DNA from: Clostridiales bacterium
GTDB taxonomy: Bacteria > Bacillota > Clostridia > Oscillospirales > CAG-272
Direction: 5' to 3'
NCBI GenBank assembly: GCA_022791685.1
Contig: JAAVZO010000021.1
Span: 1 to 64,000 of the forward strand
Length of the DNA stretch: 64,000 nt
Of the stretch, positions 1 to 8,600 are shown piece after piece; the stretch's first letter is position 1; the number at the start of each line of letters is the position of its first letter. Position numbers and translations under genes: made by a program. The notes below the pieces were generated by a model, which saw only the letters and a program-made list of their open reading frames with translations, was not told the origin of the DNA and did no database searches.

Positions 1-84
1 CATGTTCGATAACCTAACTTTAGCTTTTGAAAATGCTGATGAAATCAGCATTTTCAAAGTTTAATCGAGAGGTTATCGAACATG
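1..84. repeat. Nested palindromic element (outer 14-bp inverted repeat)
   Basis: The first 14 bases, CATGTTCGATAACC, recur as an exact inverse at 71-84. Inside lies a second near-perfect hairpin (26-40 against 44-58, loop GAA). The core GTTCGATAACCT occurs again at 57619-57630, where it is also followed by a relative of the inner sequence. It lies downstream of a minus-strand gene end and resembles a REP-like or small non-autonomous repeat. The left end may continue outside the window. Confidence 0.6.
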
Positions 85-90
85 TCTAAT

Positions 91-128
91 AAAATCGGTG
101 GATATTATATTGAATATCCACCGATTTT
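91..128. terminator. Bidirectional hairpin terminator
   Basis: A 16-bp perfect stem (91-106 with 113-128) has AAAA on one side and TTTT on the other, so it can stop transcription from either strand. It ends the minus-strand operon whose last gene stops at 140. Confidence 0.75.
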
Positions 129-139
129 ATTCATATAAC

Positions 140-619
140 CTAACGGTTTTCGCTCAAATAGCGTTCCAGCAGAGACGCACTTTCCGCGCATACTCTCGCA
201 CATGGGCGCTTTTTATAATATTCCTCAGTCCGCGCTGACGGATTATTTGGGTCGGTCTCAGCATTTTTCATCAGTCCGAGTATCTCACGGCAGATGATAG
301 TACCACGCTCGGCACGAAACCGCTCGGCAAGCGCTTGAACGATAGAATATACACGCTTCTTTGCAGTGTCTCCCGCCTCGCTTCCAGCGGGTTCACTGCT
401 TCCATAAAGCTGTCCGACTACGAACAGCATACCTGAAAATGTACCGCAGATCTCACGAAGCCTTCCCATTCCTGCTCCGAATGGCTGTGCAAGCTTTAAT
501 ACCGTGTCAAGCGGCAGCCCTATTTCCTCGGAAAATGCACCCGCGACTGACTGTGCACAGTTATATCCCTGCAAGAACAATTCACGCGCCCGCTCGCCCT
601 TTTGTGTGATCTCTATCAT
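140..619 (-). CDS. C_GCAxxG_C_C family protein
   Basis: 159 residues. It matches the C_GCAxxG_C_C family, named for conserved cysteines. The signature is visible as 'GYNCAQSVAGAF' near residue 18, 'GAGMGRLREICGT' near residue 48, and later single cysteines in 'IICREIL' and 'KRPCARVC'. Members are small cytosolic proteins of Clostridia and Bacteroidetes suspected to bind metal or do redox chemistry; no reaction is established. The start has an AAAGAG ribosome site. The gene overlaps the glycosyltransferase upstream by 4 bases, so the two are translationally coupled at the end of an operon. Confidence 0.85.
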   Translation of the reverse strand: MIEITQKGERARELFLQGYNCAQSVAGAFSEEIGLPLDTVLKLAQPFGAGMGRLREICGTFSGMLFVVGQLYGSSEPAGSEAGDTAKKRVYSIVQALAERFRAERGTIICREILGLMKNAETDPNNPSARTEEYYKKRPCARVCAESASLLERYLSENR

Positions 620-1326
620 TTGTTTCTCTTTTTGATCCCGCGAACATCCTTAAGCATTTTAAAGCTGTCACGCAGCACATTTATCTTACTCTCGCGGTGA
701 TTTATGACCTTGACGGGCATTTCGAGTATCTTTAATCCAAGCTTGTTCGCTTTAATGAGAGCTTCAAAATCAAACGCAAATCCGTCGACCTCGCAAGTAC
801 TGAATATCTTCTGCGCCGCATCATGTCTGAAGCATTTGAAACCGCACTGAGAATCGGAAAGCCTGAATCCTGCTGCTATTGCGAGACACTTTATATATAT
901 CTTCGACGCAAGTCTGCGGATGAATGTATATCCCTCATAGCCATCCTTTGTAAGATTGCGCGAACCGATTACCATATCTGCTGTCGGATTCGCACAAAAC
1001 ATCTCAGCCGCCTGCTTTACTACATCGAGTCCATATGCAAGGTCACAGTCGGTAAAAATAACAACGTCACCTTCTGCAGCGAGTATGCCAGTGCGTACAG
1101 CACACCCCTTACCGCGATTCTTTTCATACCCTACCGAGCGGATATGTTCGTTTGGAAACGCGTCTACAGCAGCACGGCAGCCGTCAGTGCTTCCGTCATC
1201 TGAAAATATAACCTCATAGTCATATTCAGGTTTGATATTCGATTCCATATATTCTGAAACAGTCTTCAATGTAGCGTCAATAATGCTTGATTCGTTATAC
1301 ATCGGTATGCAGAGCGATACTTTCAT
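616..1326 (-). CDS. Family 2 glycosyltransferase (DPM1/dolichyl-P-glucosyltransferase-like)
   Basis: The protein opens with 'MKVSLCIPMYNES', the GT-A nucleotide-binding strand of GT2 enzymes, followed by an acidic 'FSDDGSTDG' and the metal-binding 'FTDCDLAYG'. This order is typical of transferases that load sugars onto polyprenyl phosphate or cell-surface glycans. There are no obvious membrane spans. An in-frame TTG 21 bases upstream lies within the ribosome site, so the ATG at 1326 (AAAGGA 12 bases before) is the better start. It sits between rlmA and the C_GCAxxG gene. The donor and acceptor cannot be told from sequence. Confidence 0.85.
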   Translation of the reverse strand: MKVSLCIPMYNESSIIDATLKTVSEYMESNIKPEYDYEVIFSDDGSTDGCRAAVDAFPNEHIRSVGYEKNRGKGCAVRTGILAAEGDVVIFTDCDLAYGLDVVKQAAEMFCANPTADMVIGSRNLTKDGYEGYTFIRRLASKIYIKCLAIAAGFRLSDSQCGFKCFRHDAAQKIFSTCEVDGFAFDFEALIKANKLGLKILEMPVKVINHRESKINVLRDSFKMLKDVRGIKKRNK

Positions 1327-1358
1327 AGCTGATAATATTCCTTTCAACGTCCGTATGC

Positions 1359-2195
1359 TTATTTGCCGGACTTTTTAAATATGTATATATCAAAATCCGC
1401 GGTTATTTCGAGCTTGTCAATTGAATCAAGCTTGTCCGCATCCGATTTCGAGGTCCTGAACGCATATGGAGTCATCATAAACAGCTTTTTGAGCTTGTCC
1501 CCCATACACATGAATTTGTAGCTGACCGACTCCTGACTGACTATTTCAAAGCCACTGGGAAGGTCTCTTCGACCTTCATTCTCATAGGCGGTTTGATAAA
1601 TCGCTTCCTTGAGCTCTATCAAATGCCGCTTTCCGGCAGCTCCGATAATCAGCAGACCGCCGTCACGGAGTACTCGCGAAAACTCCTGCTCCGCGACAGG
1701 TGCAAAAAGGTTCACAACAGCGTCGACCGAGTTATCAGCAATAGGAAGCTCGAATAGACTGGATACTCCGAAAAACGTATTATTATCCTGACCGAGCGTC
1801 TGCTTTGCGCGTTTAGCTGCATGGTCGCACGCTGCCTTAGATAGATCAAAGCCGTAGACCATCGCACTGCTATTCTCAGCCGCGATATAGTTAGTATAAT
1901 ATCCCTCTCCGCAGCCAGCGTCGACTACGACTTGAGCGTCAGTCAAATGTTTCACTATAGCATCTGCAAAGGGCTGATATGCGCCGGTATCGAGGAAATC
2001 AGTACGTGCACGGACCATGTCTTTATCATCCCCTGCACCTCCAGACGCACGTGTCAATGTGACATATCCGCTTTTGGCTATATCAAAGCAATGCTTTTTC
2101 ATTCCTTGCGAGGGCTCACAATATAAACTATTTCCGTCACGATACAGCGGAGAATTACATATTGGACAGCGGAGTATTTTTAAATTTTGATTCAT
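1359..2195 (-). CDS. rlmA: 23S rRNA (guanine-N1)-methyltransferase RlmA-type
   Basis: 278 residues, the usual length for RlmA. The N-terminus carries a zinc-binding cysteine set ('CPICNSPL' near residue 10, then 'YCEP' and 'KKHCFDIAKSGYVTL'), diagnostic of RlmA(I)/(II). A class I SAM-dependent methyltransferase domain follows, with 'VVDAGCGEGYYT' as motif I near residue 90. The enzyme methylates G745 or G748 in helix 35 of 23S rRNA; some Gram-positive homologues (TlrB type) give tylosin resistance, but that cannot be inferred here. It begins 3 bases after the sortase stop, so the two are co-transcribed. Confidence 0.9.
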   Translation of the reverse strand: MNQNLKILRCPICNSPLYRDGNSLYCEPSQGMKKHCFDIAKSGYVTLTRASGGAGDDKDMVRARTDFLDTGAYQPFADAIVKHLTDAQVVVDAGCGEGYYTNYIAAENSSAMVYGFDLSKAACDHAAKRAKQTLGQDNNTFFGVSSLFELPIADNSVDAVVNLFAPVAEQEFSRVLRDGGLLIIGAAGKRHLIELKEAIYQTAYENEGRRDLPSGFEIVSQESVSYKFMCMGDKLKKLFMMTPYAFRTSKSDADKLDSIDKLEITADFDIYIFKKSGK

Positions 2196-2198
2196 TGA

Positions 2199-3260
2199 TC
2201 ATCTTTCTACTTTCACAAGCTTAGCGTGCAGCGCATATCTGCCATCGCCAACGTTAGTACAGGTCGAGAGCGTTATGACCTGATCGTCTCCTGTAAAAGT
2301 CATATTTTTATTAAACCGCGACTTCGACTGCATTTCGTTGCAAAACGAGATAAAATCATCGTCATTCTGGAAGTACATACGGAAATACTGATACGTCGAT
2401 ACAGTATCGAATATCGCGAACGGCTCGTAGGTGTATATGCCGTCGAAGGTATATATTTCAATCAGCGTATTGTTGAAGAACTCTTCATCGAGGAAGAGCA
2501 TTACATTGTTGAACATACTGCCGTTATTCATATTATGCCCATAAAATACCGTGTTGCGATTATAATCCATATTCCGATTAGCGCGAAAGTCGGCAAAAAT
2601 CGAGCCGACAACCATATATTCGCCAGTATATGAATAATCGAGATAATGCTTATTATCAGTCGTTTGAACTATCGGAAGGTCGATTTTTGTGCCATCAACT
2701 TTTATATATCCGAAAATATCCGGATTCACCATCGTTTTAAGATAATTCAAATTAGATTTCATCGTCTCGAATTTAACATTATACGAAGACGAATAATCAT
2801 CATCGAGTAAATCGTCGTCAATCTCAAGTCCAGAATAATAATCAGGTGTGGACGGGCTCGGACGTGACTGTGACGCGAGCGATACAGCGTGCATTCCGGC
2901 GCTGAGGTCGACATCAAATATGCTTCCTGCGATTTCGCCGTACAGATCATCGCCGCGCTTATAGTCGACAAAACTGCGGACTAATGTAGCTCCACTTCCG
3001 ATAAATACGCACACGCAGACCACAATTACTGCCTTACGGAACAGCTCTATCGCCACGCCTATCGGGTCGCTTTTTTTCTGCGGCTTTGGAGCGATATCGT
3101 CGGGAGTAAGCGTTTTAAGTGAATGCAGGAACGGATCTGAATCCTCATCGCGCTTTACTTCGTTAAGTTCGTATATATTTGTATTATCGTCTGCACTCGC
3201 TTTGCCAGGATTTCGGTTAGCGAGATTTTTTAGTTTATTTAATATATCGCTTAGCTTCAA
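2199..3260 (-). CDS. Class B sortase
   Basis: 353 residues. An acidic cytoplasmic N-terminal region of about 75 residues is followed by one membrane span (77-98) and an extracellular sortase domain. The catalytic triad is visible: His242 in 'FYGHNM', Cys334 in 'TLSTCTN' and Arg341 in 'GDGRYALHAK'. The spacing and 'DIFGYIKVDGTKIDLPIVQ' fit class B. Sortases cleave a C-terminal sorting motif and attach proteins to peptidoglycan or pilins. The start is a TTG with GGAGG six bases before it. No substrate lies next to it; the best candidate in the window is at 29521-30297. The N-terminal tail is longer than in classical SrtB. Confidence 0.92.
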   Translation of the reverse strand: MKLSDILNKLKNLANRNPGKASADDNTNIYELNEVKRDEDSDPFLHSLKTLTPDDIAPKPQKKSDPIGVAIELFRKAVIVVCVCVFIGSGATLVRSFVDYKRGDDLYGEIAGSIFDVDLSAGMHAVSLASQSRPSPSTPDYYSGLEIDDDLLDDDYSSSYNVKFETMKSNLNYLKTMVNPDIFGYIKVDGTKIDLPIVQTTDNKHYLDYSYTGEYMVVGSIFADFRANRNMDYNRNTVFYGHNMNNGSMFNNVMLFLDEEFFNNTLIEIYTFDGIYTYEPFAIFDTVSTYQYFRMYFQNDDDFISFCNEMQSKSRFNKNMTFTGDDQVITLSTCTNVGDGRYALHAKLVKVER

Positions 3261-3284
3261 GCTATTCCTCCATAAATTATAGAT

Positions 3285-3584
3285 CTATTCTTCATTTTGT
3301 TCGCTTATTAGGTCGTCGATAAGCGTGAATATAGCAAATATTACAGTGCATATCATCAACATTATCCCATCGAATGCAAAAACGACAGAGGCGACAGGCA
3401 TATTGAAAAATAAAACCGCCAGCGCCGTCAATGCGTGTATCACATAAAACAGCATCGGTATTGCGCGAATTATGAGCCGTTTTACATTACAGCATAATAT
3501 GATTTGAATTGGTATGGCAAACCTTACCGATATAACATACACATAGAACAATATAACCAATACTGATGATTGTAATTCATTCAT
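3285..3584 (-). CDS. Small integral membrane protein (duplicate A)
   Basis: 99 residues with about three hydrophobic spans and a short acidic C-terminus (ISEQNEE). It is a paralogue of the gene immediately upstream: both share 'QI-LC---KR-I-RAIP-LFY-I' in the middle. I do not recognise the family. The chosen ATG has GCGGTGA five bases before it; longer starts beginning with TTG have no ribosome site. Its upstream partner ends 16 bases before it and the sortase starts 24 bases after it, so it probably belongs to the sortase operon. Confidence 0.7.
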   Translation of the reverse strand: MNELQSSVLVILFYVYVISVRFAIPIQIILCCNVKRLIIRAIPMLFYVIHALTALAVLFFNMPVASVVFAFDGIMLMICTVIFAIFTLIDDLISEQNEE

Positions 3585-3600
3585 ATATTCACCGCAAATA

Positions 3601-3945
3601 TTACTCATCAAACATATCTATGCCCATAAAGCCGCCGACTACCCTGCATATAGCATATGTAACTACACAAATAGTCAAAAGGATGATATTGAAAATAAGT
3701 CCCACAAATAATAAAAATGCACCTATGTCTATGATACCTATTAAAGCAATGAACATTAACAATGAATTCAGAGCTATTTGTATTGCATAAAACAATATCG
3801 GTATTGCACGAACTATAGAACGCTTCGCCTTAAAGCACAACAGTATTTGAAGCAGTACAGAAATGATCGTTGCAATTATAAATATAATATCTATCTTATC
3901 AAATAATGGCGAATTCTCAAATATAGCAGCAACAGCTCTTATCAT
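3601..3945 (-). CDS. Small integral membrane protein (duplicate B)
   Basis: 114 residues, almost entirely hydrophobic, with three to four spans and a cytoplasmic-looking 'CFKAKRSIVRAIP' loop shared with the neighbouring paralogue. The function is unknown. The ATG at 3945 is preceded by AGAGGTGG at ideal spacing, which rules out the longer frame starting at 3984. It is the first gene after a consensus promoter at 3987-4015 and so opens the operon that continues into sortase, rlmA and the glycosyltransferase. Confidence 0.7.
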   Translation of the reverse strand: MIRAVAAIFENSPLFDKIDIIFIIATIISVLLQILLCFKAKRSIVRAIPILFYAIQIALNSLLMFIALIGIIDIGAFLLFVGLIFNIILLTICVVTYAICRVVGGFMGIDMFDE

Positions 3946-3986
3946 ATATGCCACCTCTTTGTCGATTGATTCATAGCTCCACATAT

Positions 3987-4015
3987 ATTATAATGAATAA
4001 TTCGTATTATTGCAA
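3987..4015 (-). promoter_or_regulatory. Sigma-A promoter of the sortase/rlmA operon
   Basis: On the minus strand TTGCAA, 17 bases, TATAAT. It lies 42 bases before the first start codon (3945). Confidence 0.75.
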
Positions 4016-4110
4016 GCCTTTCGGATAATCTTTTCGACTTTTGTTACATATTTATAATATTTCGCGGAAATTGTCACCATTTGATGAATAGCCTATATTT
4101 GCTCATTAGA

Positions 4111-4139
4111 CAGCGCACCCCGACTTTCGGAGTGCGCTG
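4111..4139 (-). terminator. Hairpin after ahcY
   Basis: CAGCGCAC pairs with GTGCGCTG around a smaller CCGA/TCGG stem. It lies 16 bases past the ahcY stop. The T-run is poor, so termination may be weak. Confidence 0.5.
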
Positions 4140-4154
4140 CATGATTTATTCTGT

Positions 4155-5396
4155 TCAATTGAAATTGCCGAGATATGCCTTCTGCTCATCGCTTAGTACA
4201 TCGACCGCTGCTCCGAGTGAAGCAAGCTTCAGTGAAGCCACCTCAGCGTCGATCTCGCGCGGCACCTGATATACCTTCTTATCAAGCTTACCCTCGTGCT
4301 TTACGAGGTATTCAAGGCTCTTCGCCTGAATTGCAAAGCTCATATCCATTATCTCAGCCGGATGTCCGTTACCAGCAGCAAGATTTACAAGGCGGCCTTC
4401 AGCCATAAGATTGATTATGCGTCCGTCGGGAAGCTTGTAACCCATGATATTAGGCTTACGCTGCCAGATTTCAGCCGCCTTAGAAGCAAGTACGACTTTA
4501 TCTATCTCAACGTCAAAGTGACCGCTGTTAGCGAGCAGTACACCGTCCTTCATCTTGTCGAAATGCTCAGCACGAATTACATCCTTGCAGCCAGTAACAG
4601 TGATGAACAAATCGCCAAGCGCGCAAGCTTCATCCATCGGCATTACACGGAAGCCGTCCATGACCGCCTCAATGCCCTTTACGGGGTCAATCTCAGTTAC
4701 AATCACGTTAGCGCCCATTCCCTTAGCGCGCATTGCAACGCCCTTGCCGCACCAACCGTAACCCGATACAACTACAGTTTTGCCGGCAATGATGAGGTTA
4801 GTAGAATTCATGATTCCGTCGAGTGTCGACTGACCGGTGCCGTAGCGGTTGTCAAATAGGTGCTTGCAGTCTGCGTCGTTTACGTCGATCATTGTATAGT
4901 CGAGCTGTCCTGCCGCCTGACGCGCGAACAGACGGTGGATACCGGTGGTCGTCTCCTCGCATCCACCGATAAGGTTCTTGCCGTATTCGCGGCATTCTCC
5001 ATGAAGCAGGTGCGTGAGGTCTCCACCATCGTCGATCATTACGTCCGGGCAAAGTGAGAGCGTCTTTTTCAGGTGCTCCTCATACTCAGCGTCGGTTACT
5101 CCGCGCCATGCGTTTACTTCAAAGCCGAGGTCAACGAGAGCCGCCGCAACATCGTCTTGTGTCGAAAGCGGATTGCAGCCAGTGACATACACCTGTGCGC
5201 CTCCGGCAGCAAGCGTGATAGCGAGATAAGCAGTCTTAGCTTCGAGGTGGATAGACATCGATATTTTCTTGCCTGCGAAAGGCTTTGTACGTGTGAATTC
5301 CTCATTTATCTTGTTGAGGACGGGCATATATGATTTTACCCAGTTGATTTTATCATGTCCGCTCTTTGCAAGCGAGATATCTTTGATGTTACTCAT
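4155..5396 (-). CDS. ahcY: Adenosylhomocysteinase
   Basis: 413 residues. It hydrolyses S-adenosylhomocysteine to adenosine and homocysteine, clearing the product inhibitor of methyltransferases. Family hallmarks are 'SIHLEAKTAYLAITLAAGGA' near residue 48, 'DDGGDL' (substrate-site aspartates) near 122, and the NAD-binding 'VSGYGWCGKGVA' near 210. The length and the missing central insertion match the shorter bacterial/archaeal type. AAGGAG precedes the ATG. It is the last gene of a minus-strand run after an unknown gene and two Cys-rich membrane proteins; the 58-base gap leaves no room for an SAH riboswitch. Confidence 0.95.
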   Translation of the reverse strand: MSNIKDISLAKSGHDKINWVKSYMPVLNKINEEFTRTKPFAGKKISMSIHLEAKTAYLAITLAAGGAQVYVTGCNPLSTQDDVAAALVDLGFEVNAWRGVTDAEYEEHLKKTLSLCPDVMIDDGGDLTHLLHGECREYGKNLIGGCEETTTGIHRLFARQAAGQLDYTMIDVNDADCKHLFDNRYGTGQSTLDGIMNSTNLIIAGKTVVVSGYGWCGKGVAMRAKGMGANVIVTEIDPVKGIEAVMDGFRVMPMDEACALGDLFITVTGCKDVIRAEHFDKMKDGVLLANSGHFDVEIDKVVLASKAAEIWQRKPNIMGYKLPDGRIINLMAEGRLVNLAAGNGHPAEIMDMSFAIQAKSLEYLVKHEGKLDKKVYQVPREIDAEVASLKLASLGAAVDVLSDEQKAYLGNFN

Positions 5397-5454
5397 TTAA
5401 TTTATATACTCCTTAAATTTAATTATATACTTTATTTGTTTGTTTAATTTTACA

Positions 5455-5907
5455 CTAAGACAATATTCTCGCCGGTTCAAGCAAGCTTATCGGTGAGCTG
5501 CCAATATTATCTACGCTGCACCATGAATCAAGAAATTCTCGAATACTTTCCCGCACATTGTCATATGTAATTCCATCTTTTGCTCTCATCCCGTCAGGCT
5601 CAAATGCAAGCTCGATTAACTCATTAAGCGCGGTCATCAGACTTCGTATATACTCGCGCTCGTTATCTGTCACGCAGCCGTCATATGCTATTCCGTATAT
5701 CCTGTGATCGTAATATGGCACGTATATCGTATCGCAGAATGTATTTGCAATTATTCTGAATCCGTCGTTGTACGGCTCGTCATAAATCCGTTCTGCTGTA
5801 TTAAATGCTGCGTTCATCTCGCTGAAACATCGCTGCACACGTTCAGCCTGCGAAATTTGCGGGTCATCCTCAAGCAGTATCGGCAAATTATTGCGCATAA
5901 AAACCAT
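5455..5907 (-). CDS. Unknown soluble acidic protein
   Basis: 150 residues, no membrane span or signal peptide, rich in acidic and aromatic residues. I do not recognise a family. It looks helical, with short stretches such as 'TALNELIELAF' and 'VRESIREFLDSW'. A ribosome site is not obvious, so Met1 or Met4 may be the start. It lies 30 bases after a Cys-rich membrane protein and 58 bases before ahcY on the same strand and is probably co-transcribed with them. Confidence 0.55.
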   Translation of the reverse strand: MVFMRNNLPILLEDDPQISQAERVQRCFSEMNAAFNTAERIYDEPYNDGFRIIANTFCDTIYVPYYDHRIYGIAYDGCVTDNEREYIRSLMTALNELIELAFEPDGMRAKDGITYDNVRESIREFLDSWCSVDNIGSSPISLLEPARILS

Positions 5908-5937
5908 GTTGCAGCGTATATTTTTCCCATATCCCGT

Positions 5938-6753
5938 TTATTCATACATATCCCTAAATGTAACTGCGGTACGGTGTAAATACACAAACTGCAATACCGA
6001 TATTATAATCAGTGCAATCATGTATGCAATTAAAATAAACACACCGAGTATTCCGAAAGCGCCCACAATCGGAAGTAAAATGTTTCCAAGACATAGTCCT
6101 ATATACCACTTCCACAGCTTCGACCAATTATCCGACAGCTCGTTGTCAATACCAACAAGCACGTCAGAATGCGCGGTATATTCCTGATACACCGCCAAAA
6201 ACGATATCACCACAGTCGGTATAGATATCAAAATCGCCAACGCCGCAATATCTTCGTTAAAGCTGTTTATTATTGACGCTATGATTACCAATCCGGCGCT
6301 AATCAGGCGAAATTTAGCAGCCCTCCCATAGCGGTCGGACGCAGGTCTAATCTTGTATAGAAAATACGTATATAAAAGTATGATTATCAGCGATGCCACC
6401 GTGCTTATAATCGAAAGAACCAGACTTGAATTTATAAGCGAGCTCGGTATAAGGTCAAAAACCATACTTACTATCATCAAGTAAAATAACGGGAACAGCC
6501 ACTTTGCCAATAGCTGGCTTTTTTCGTACAGCTGCTGATTTTTTCTAAGTCGTGCTTCCAGCATTGTCTTTCGCTGCTTATACAGTTCACAGTAGCTGTT
6601 CTGCGTGCAGGTAACGCAGCTCTCGTGACTCTTACGCATACAGCATTCGGCAATCTCACAGCCGTATTTCTGACGCGCGTAGTCGCAGTCCTCGCAGCGG
6701 CAACCGATACGCTCAGCGCAGTTCTCACAGTCTTTTCCACAGTATGTACTCAT
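5938..6753 (-). CDS. Cys-rich (DUF3795-like) N-terminus plus multi-span membrane protein, copy 1
   Basis: 271 residues. The first 60 or so carry about 14 cysteines in pairs ('YCGKDCENC', 'CRCEDCDYAR', 'CEIAECCMR', 'CVTCTQNSYCELY'), likely binding two or more zinc ions or an Fe-S cluster; the arrangement resembles DUF3795-type domains. Then come about five membrane spans from residue 85 to the end. The ATG has GGAGGG before it. The next gene upstream is a clear paralogue with the same architecture. The function is unknown; a membrane sensor or metal-handling role is only inference. Confidence 0.7.
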   Translation of the reverse strand: MSTYCGKDCENCAERIGCRCEDCDYARQKYGCEIAECCMRKSHESCVTCTQNSYCELYKQRKTMLEARLRKNQQLYEKSQLLAKWLFPLFYLMIVSMVFDLIPSSLINSSLVLSIISTVASLIIILLYTYFLYKIRPASDRYGRAAKFRLISAGLVIIASIINSFNEDIAALAILISIPTVVISFLAVYQEYTAHSDVLVGIDNELSDNWSKLWKWYIGLCLGNILLPIVGAFGILGVFILIAYMIALIIISVLQFVYLHRTAVTFRDMYE

Positions 6754-6774
6754 GTGCAGCCCTCCTATACGTTA

Positions 6775-7584
6775 CTATTTTCGTCTTTTACAAATATCCT
6801 TGAATACCACTAAATTGCTATACAAAAATACAATTTCTAATATTGATTCAATAGCCATCACCGCTATGCAAATTATCAATATAAACATATTCAGCTCATT
6901 GTAATACGCCGCAAGCAACGATATCAGATAAAGCAATATAACAGCTGAATATACCTTCCATAGCTGAATCCACTTCCTAGAATTATTATCTTCAATCCCT
7001 AATACAACAGCCGAATGCGCATCATATTCCTCAGATACTGATACCACATTAGCTATAGCAGCAAATATTATAAATACTGCCGCATTAACGTTAAATATTG
7101 TGAAAAGACTGGCGGCAACCGCAAGTACAATGCTTATTGGAATAAGTAAAGAAGCCAAGGCAAAGCCTTTTGAAGCTGATTTTATTTTATATAGAATATA
7201 CGTATGAAATCCGCCGATAATCAACGCCGTCGCGCCCGATAAAATGACAAATAGGTCAGGACTTTTGATAAGCAGATAAGACAATGCAATATTGACCGCT
7301 GTTTTTATTATCATAAGCCCAAGCAACAAAGGAAGCCATTTATAAAGCAAGTGATTTCTTTCATCAAAGCTTCCAGTTTTCTTCATGTGCTCTATCGGCA
7401 TGAAGTCACGATTTTTATAAAGCTCACAATAATCGCTTTTGTTACAGGTAAGACAGCTATCGTGCTTCTTTTCCCTACAACATTCAGCGAGCTCGCATCC
7501 AAAGTTCTGACGTGCATATTCGCAGCCCTCACAGCCGCATTCAGCATACTTATCACAGTATTTGCAGTTCTTTTCACAAAACAT
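6775..7584 (-). CDS. Cys-rich (DUF3795-like) N-terminus plus multi-span membrane protein, copy 2
   Basis: 269 residues, paralogous to the gene 21 bases downstream. The cysteine pattern is kept: 'CEKNCKYCDKYAECGCEGC', 'FGCELAECCREKKHDSC' and 'CNKSDYCELYKNR'. The sequence 'YARQ(K/N)(Y/F)GCE(I/L)AECC' is nearly identical in both copies, while the membrane part has diverged more. That suggests the metal-binding head is the constrained part. GGAGG lies eight bases before the ATG. Confidence 0.7.
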   Translation of the reverse strand: MFCEKNCKYCDKYAECGCEGCEYARQNFGCELAECCREKKHDSCLTCNKSDYCELYKNRDFMPIEHMKKTGSFDERNHLLYKWLPLLLGLMIIKTAVNIALSYLLIKSPDLFVILSGATALIIGGFHTYILYKIKSASKGFALASLLIPISIVLAVAASLFTIFNVNAAVFIIFAAIANVVSVSEEYDAHSAVVLGIEDNNSRKWIQLWKVYSAVILLYLISLLAAYYNELNMFILIICIAVMAIESILEIVFLYSNLVVFKDICKRRK

Positions 7585-7600
7585 CGCTCTACCTCCGATG

Positions 7601-8458
7601 TTATATTATTTTTAATTCCCTCGCAGCACGCTCCCAATACTCTTCCGGCAATACAGTATCCCCGTCAAAATGCTCGGCTGCTGCAATTCGCCATGCAAGC
7701 GCTACACAACGTGACGCATAATCGCATTCCTCGTACATTGAGCGGATTATGCAGCGCGCCCAAACTCCCGCCTTTTCGAGCAGTCCGCTGCGCACGAATT
7801 CGAGCTTCATACGTTCTTTATCAAAGCCGACAGTCAGCGTCTGATATCTCCAAACGCCACGTTTAGGCTCAAGCAGCAGTATCTTAGCGCCTGAACGGTG
7901 ATCCTGAGGAAGTCCGACACTTGGGCAGAAAATTATTCTCTTACCGTTTGATTCAACAACTCCACCACGATGTGTATGTCCGCACAAAAGCGCACTTCCG
8001 TTTATTTGGCGCGAATACTGGTCAATCAGTGCCGGACGATTCATTATCCACTCCTTTGAGTCATGCGGTGAAGCATGGCAGGCAGTAAGCGAAGGAACAC
8101 CAACATTAAAACTTATTTCAAGCGATATCGGCATTCTCTCAAACACATCAAGATCATTCTGCGTAATATTTTCGTAAGTATAGAGAAGTGAACCGCTGCT
8201 CGACGAGTATGTCCACCCATCGTTGGAATCTCTGCGATGACGCAGAAGATAATCCTCGCGATTACCGCGCACAAACCAGCAAGGCAGTGCCGCTCGGCAT
8301 TCATCAAGCAAATATAATGTACGCTGCGGATATGGGAAATCGGTGAGATAATCTCCGAGAAAAACAATGCCGTCTGTATGCAGGCTGTCGATAAGACAGA
8401 GCGCATTCTCAAGCGCCATGTAGTTCGAATGTATATCTGAAATTACCGCTATTCTCAT
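7601..8458 (-). CDS. Calcineurin-like metallophosphoesterase (YfcE/PrpE-like)
   Basis: 285 residues. The start 'MRIAVISDIHSN' is the first metal-binding motif (D-x-H), followed by 'GDYLTDFP', 'RGNREDYL' (GNRE variant of GNHD), 'ACHASPHDS' and 'LCGHTHRGGV', giving the full set of dimetal ligands. Substrates in the family are phosphomonoesters or phosphodiesters; this one is not predictable. The C-terminal 90 residues are an extra helical region. The ATG at 8458 has AAAGAGGTG six bases before it; a frame start at 8500 has none. Confidence 0.85.
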   Translation of the reverse strand: MRIAVISDIHSNYMALENALCLIDSLHTDGIVFLGDYLTDFPYPQRTLYLLDECRAALPCWFVRGNREDYLLRHRRDSNDGWTYSSSSGSLLYTYENITQNDLDVFERMPISLEISFNVGVPSLTACHASPHDSKEWIMNRPALIDQYSRQINGSALLCGHTHRGGVVESNGKRIIFCPSVGLPQDHRSGAKILLLEPKRGVWRYQTLTVGFDKERMKLEFVRSGLLEKAGVWARCIIRSMYEECDYASRCVALAWRIAAAEHFDGDTVLPEEYWERAARELKII

Positions 8459-8571
8459 TTGGCACCTCTTTAAACTGGCATTAGATATGTAAGCTTTCAT
8501 TTAGTACCAAATTTGTCAAACTGGATACTTTCATTGCCTATAATGTTAAATGAAAACTACCTCTATTATAT

Positions 8572-8600
8572 ATTATAAGATTTTTATTGCCATATGTCAA
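8572..8600 (-). promoter_or_regulatory. Consensus sigma-A promoter for the phosphoesterase-to-ahcY operon
   Basis: On the minus strand TTGACA, 17 bases, TATAAT, a perfect consensus. It gives a leader of about 107 bases before the ATG at 8458. Confidence 0.8.

Noticed and set aside
5397-5454. SAH riboswitch before ahcY
   Set aside because: The gap is only 58 bases, AT-rich and without the needed stems.
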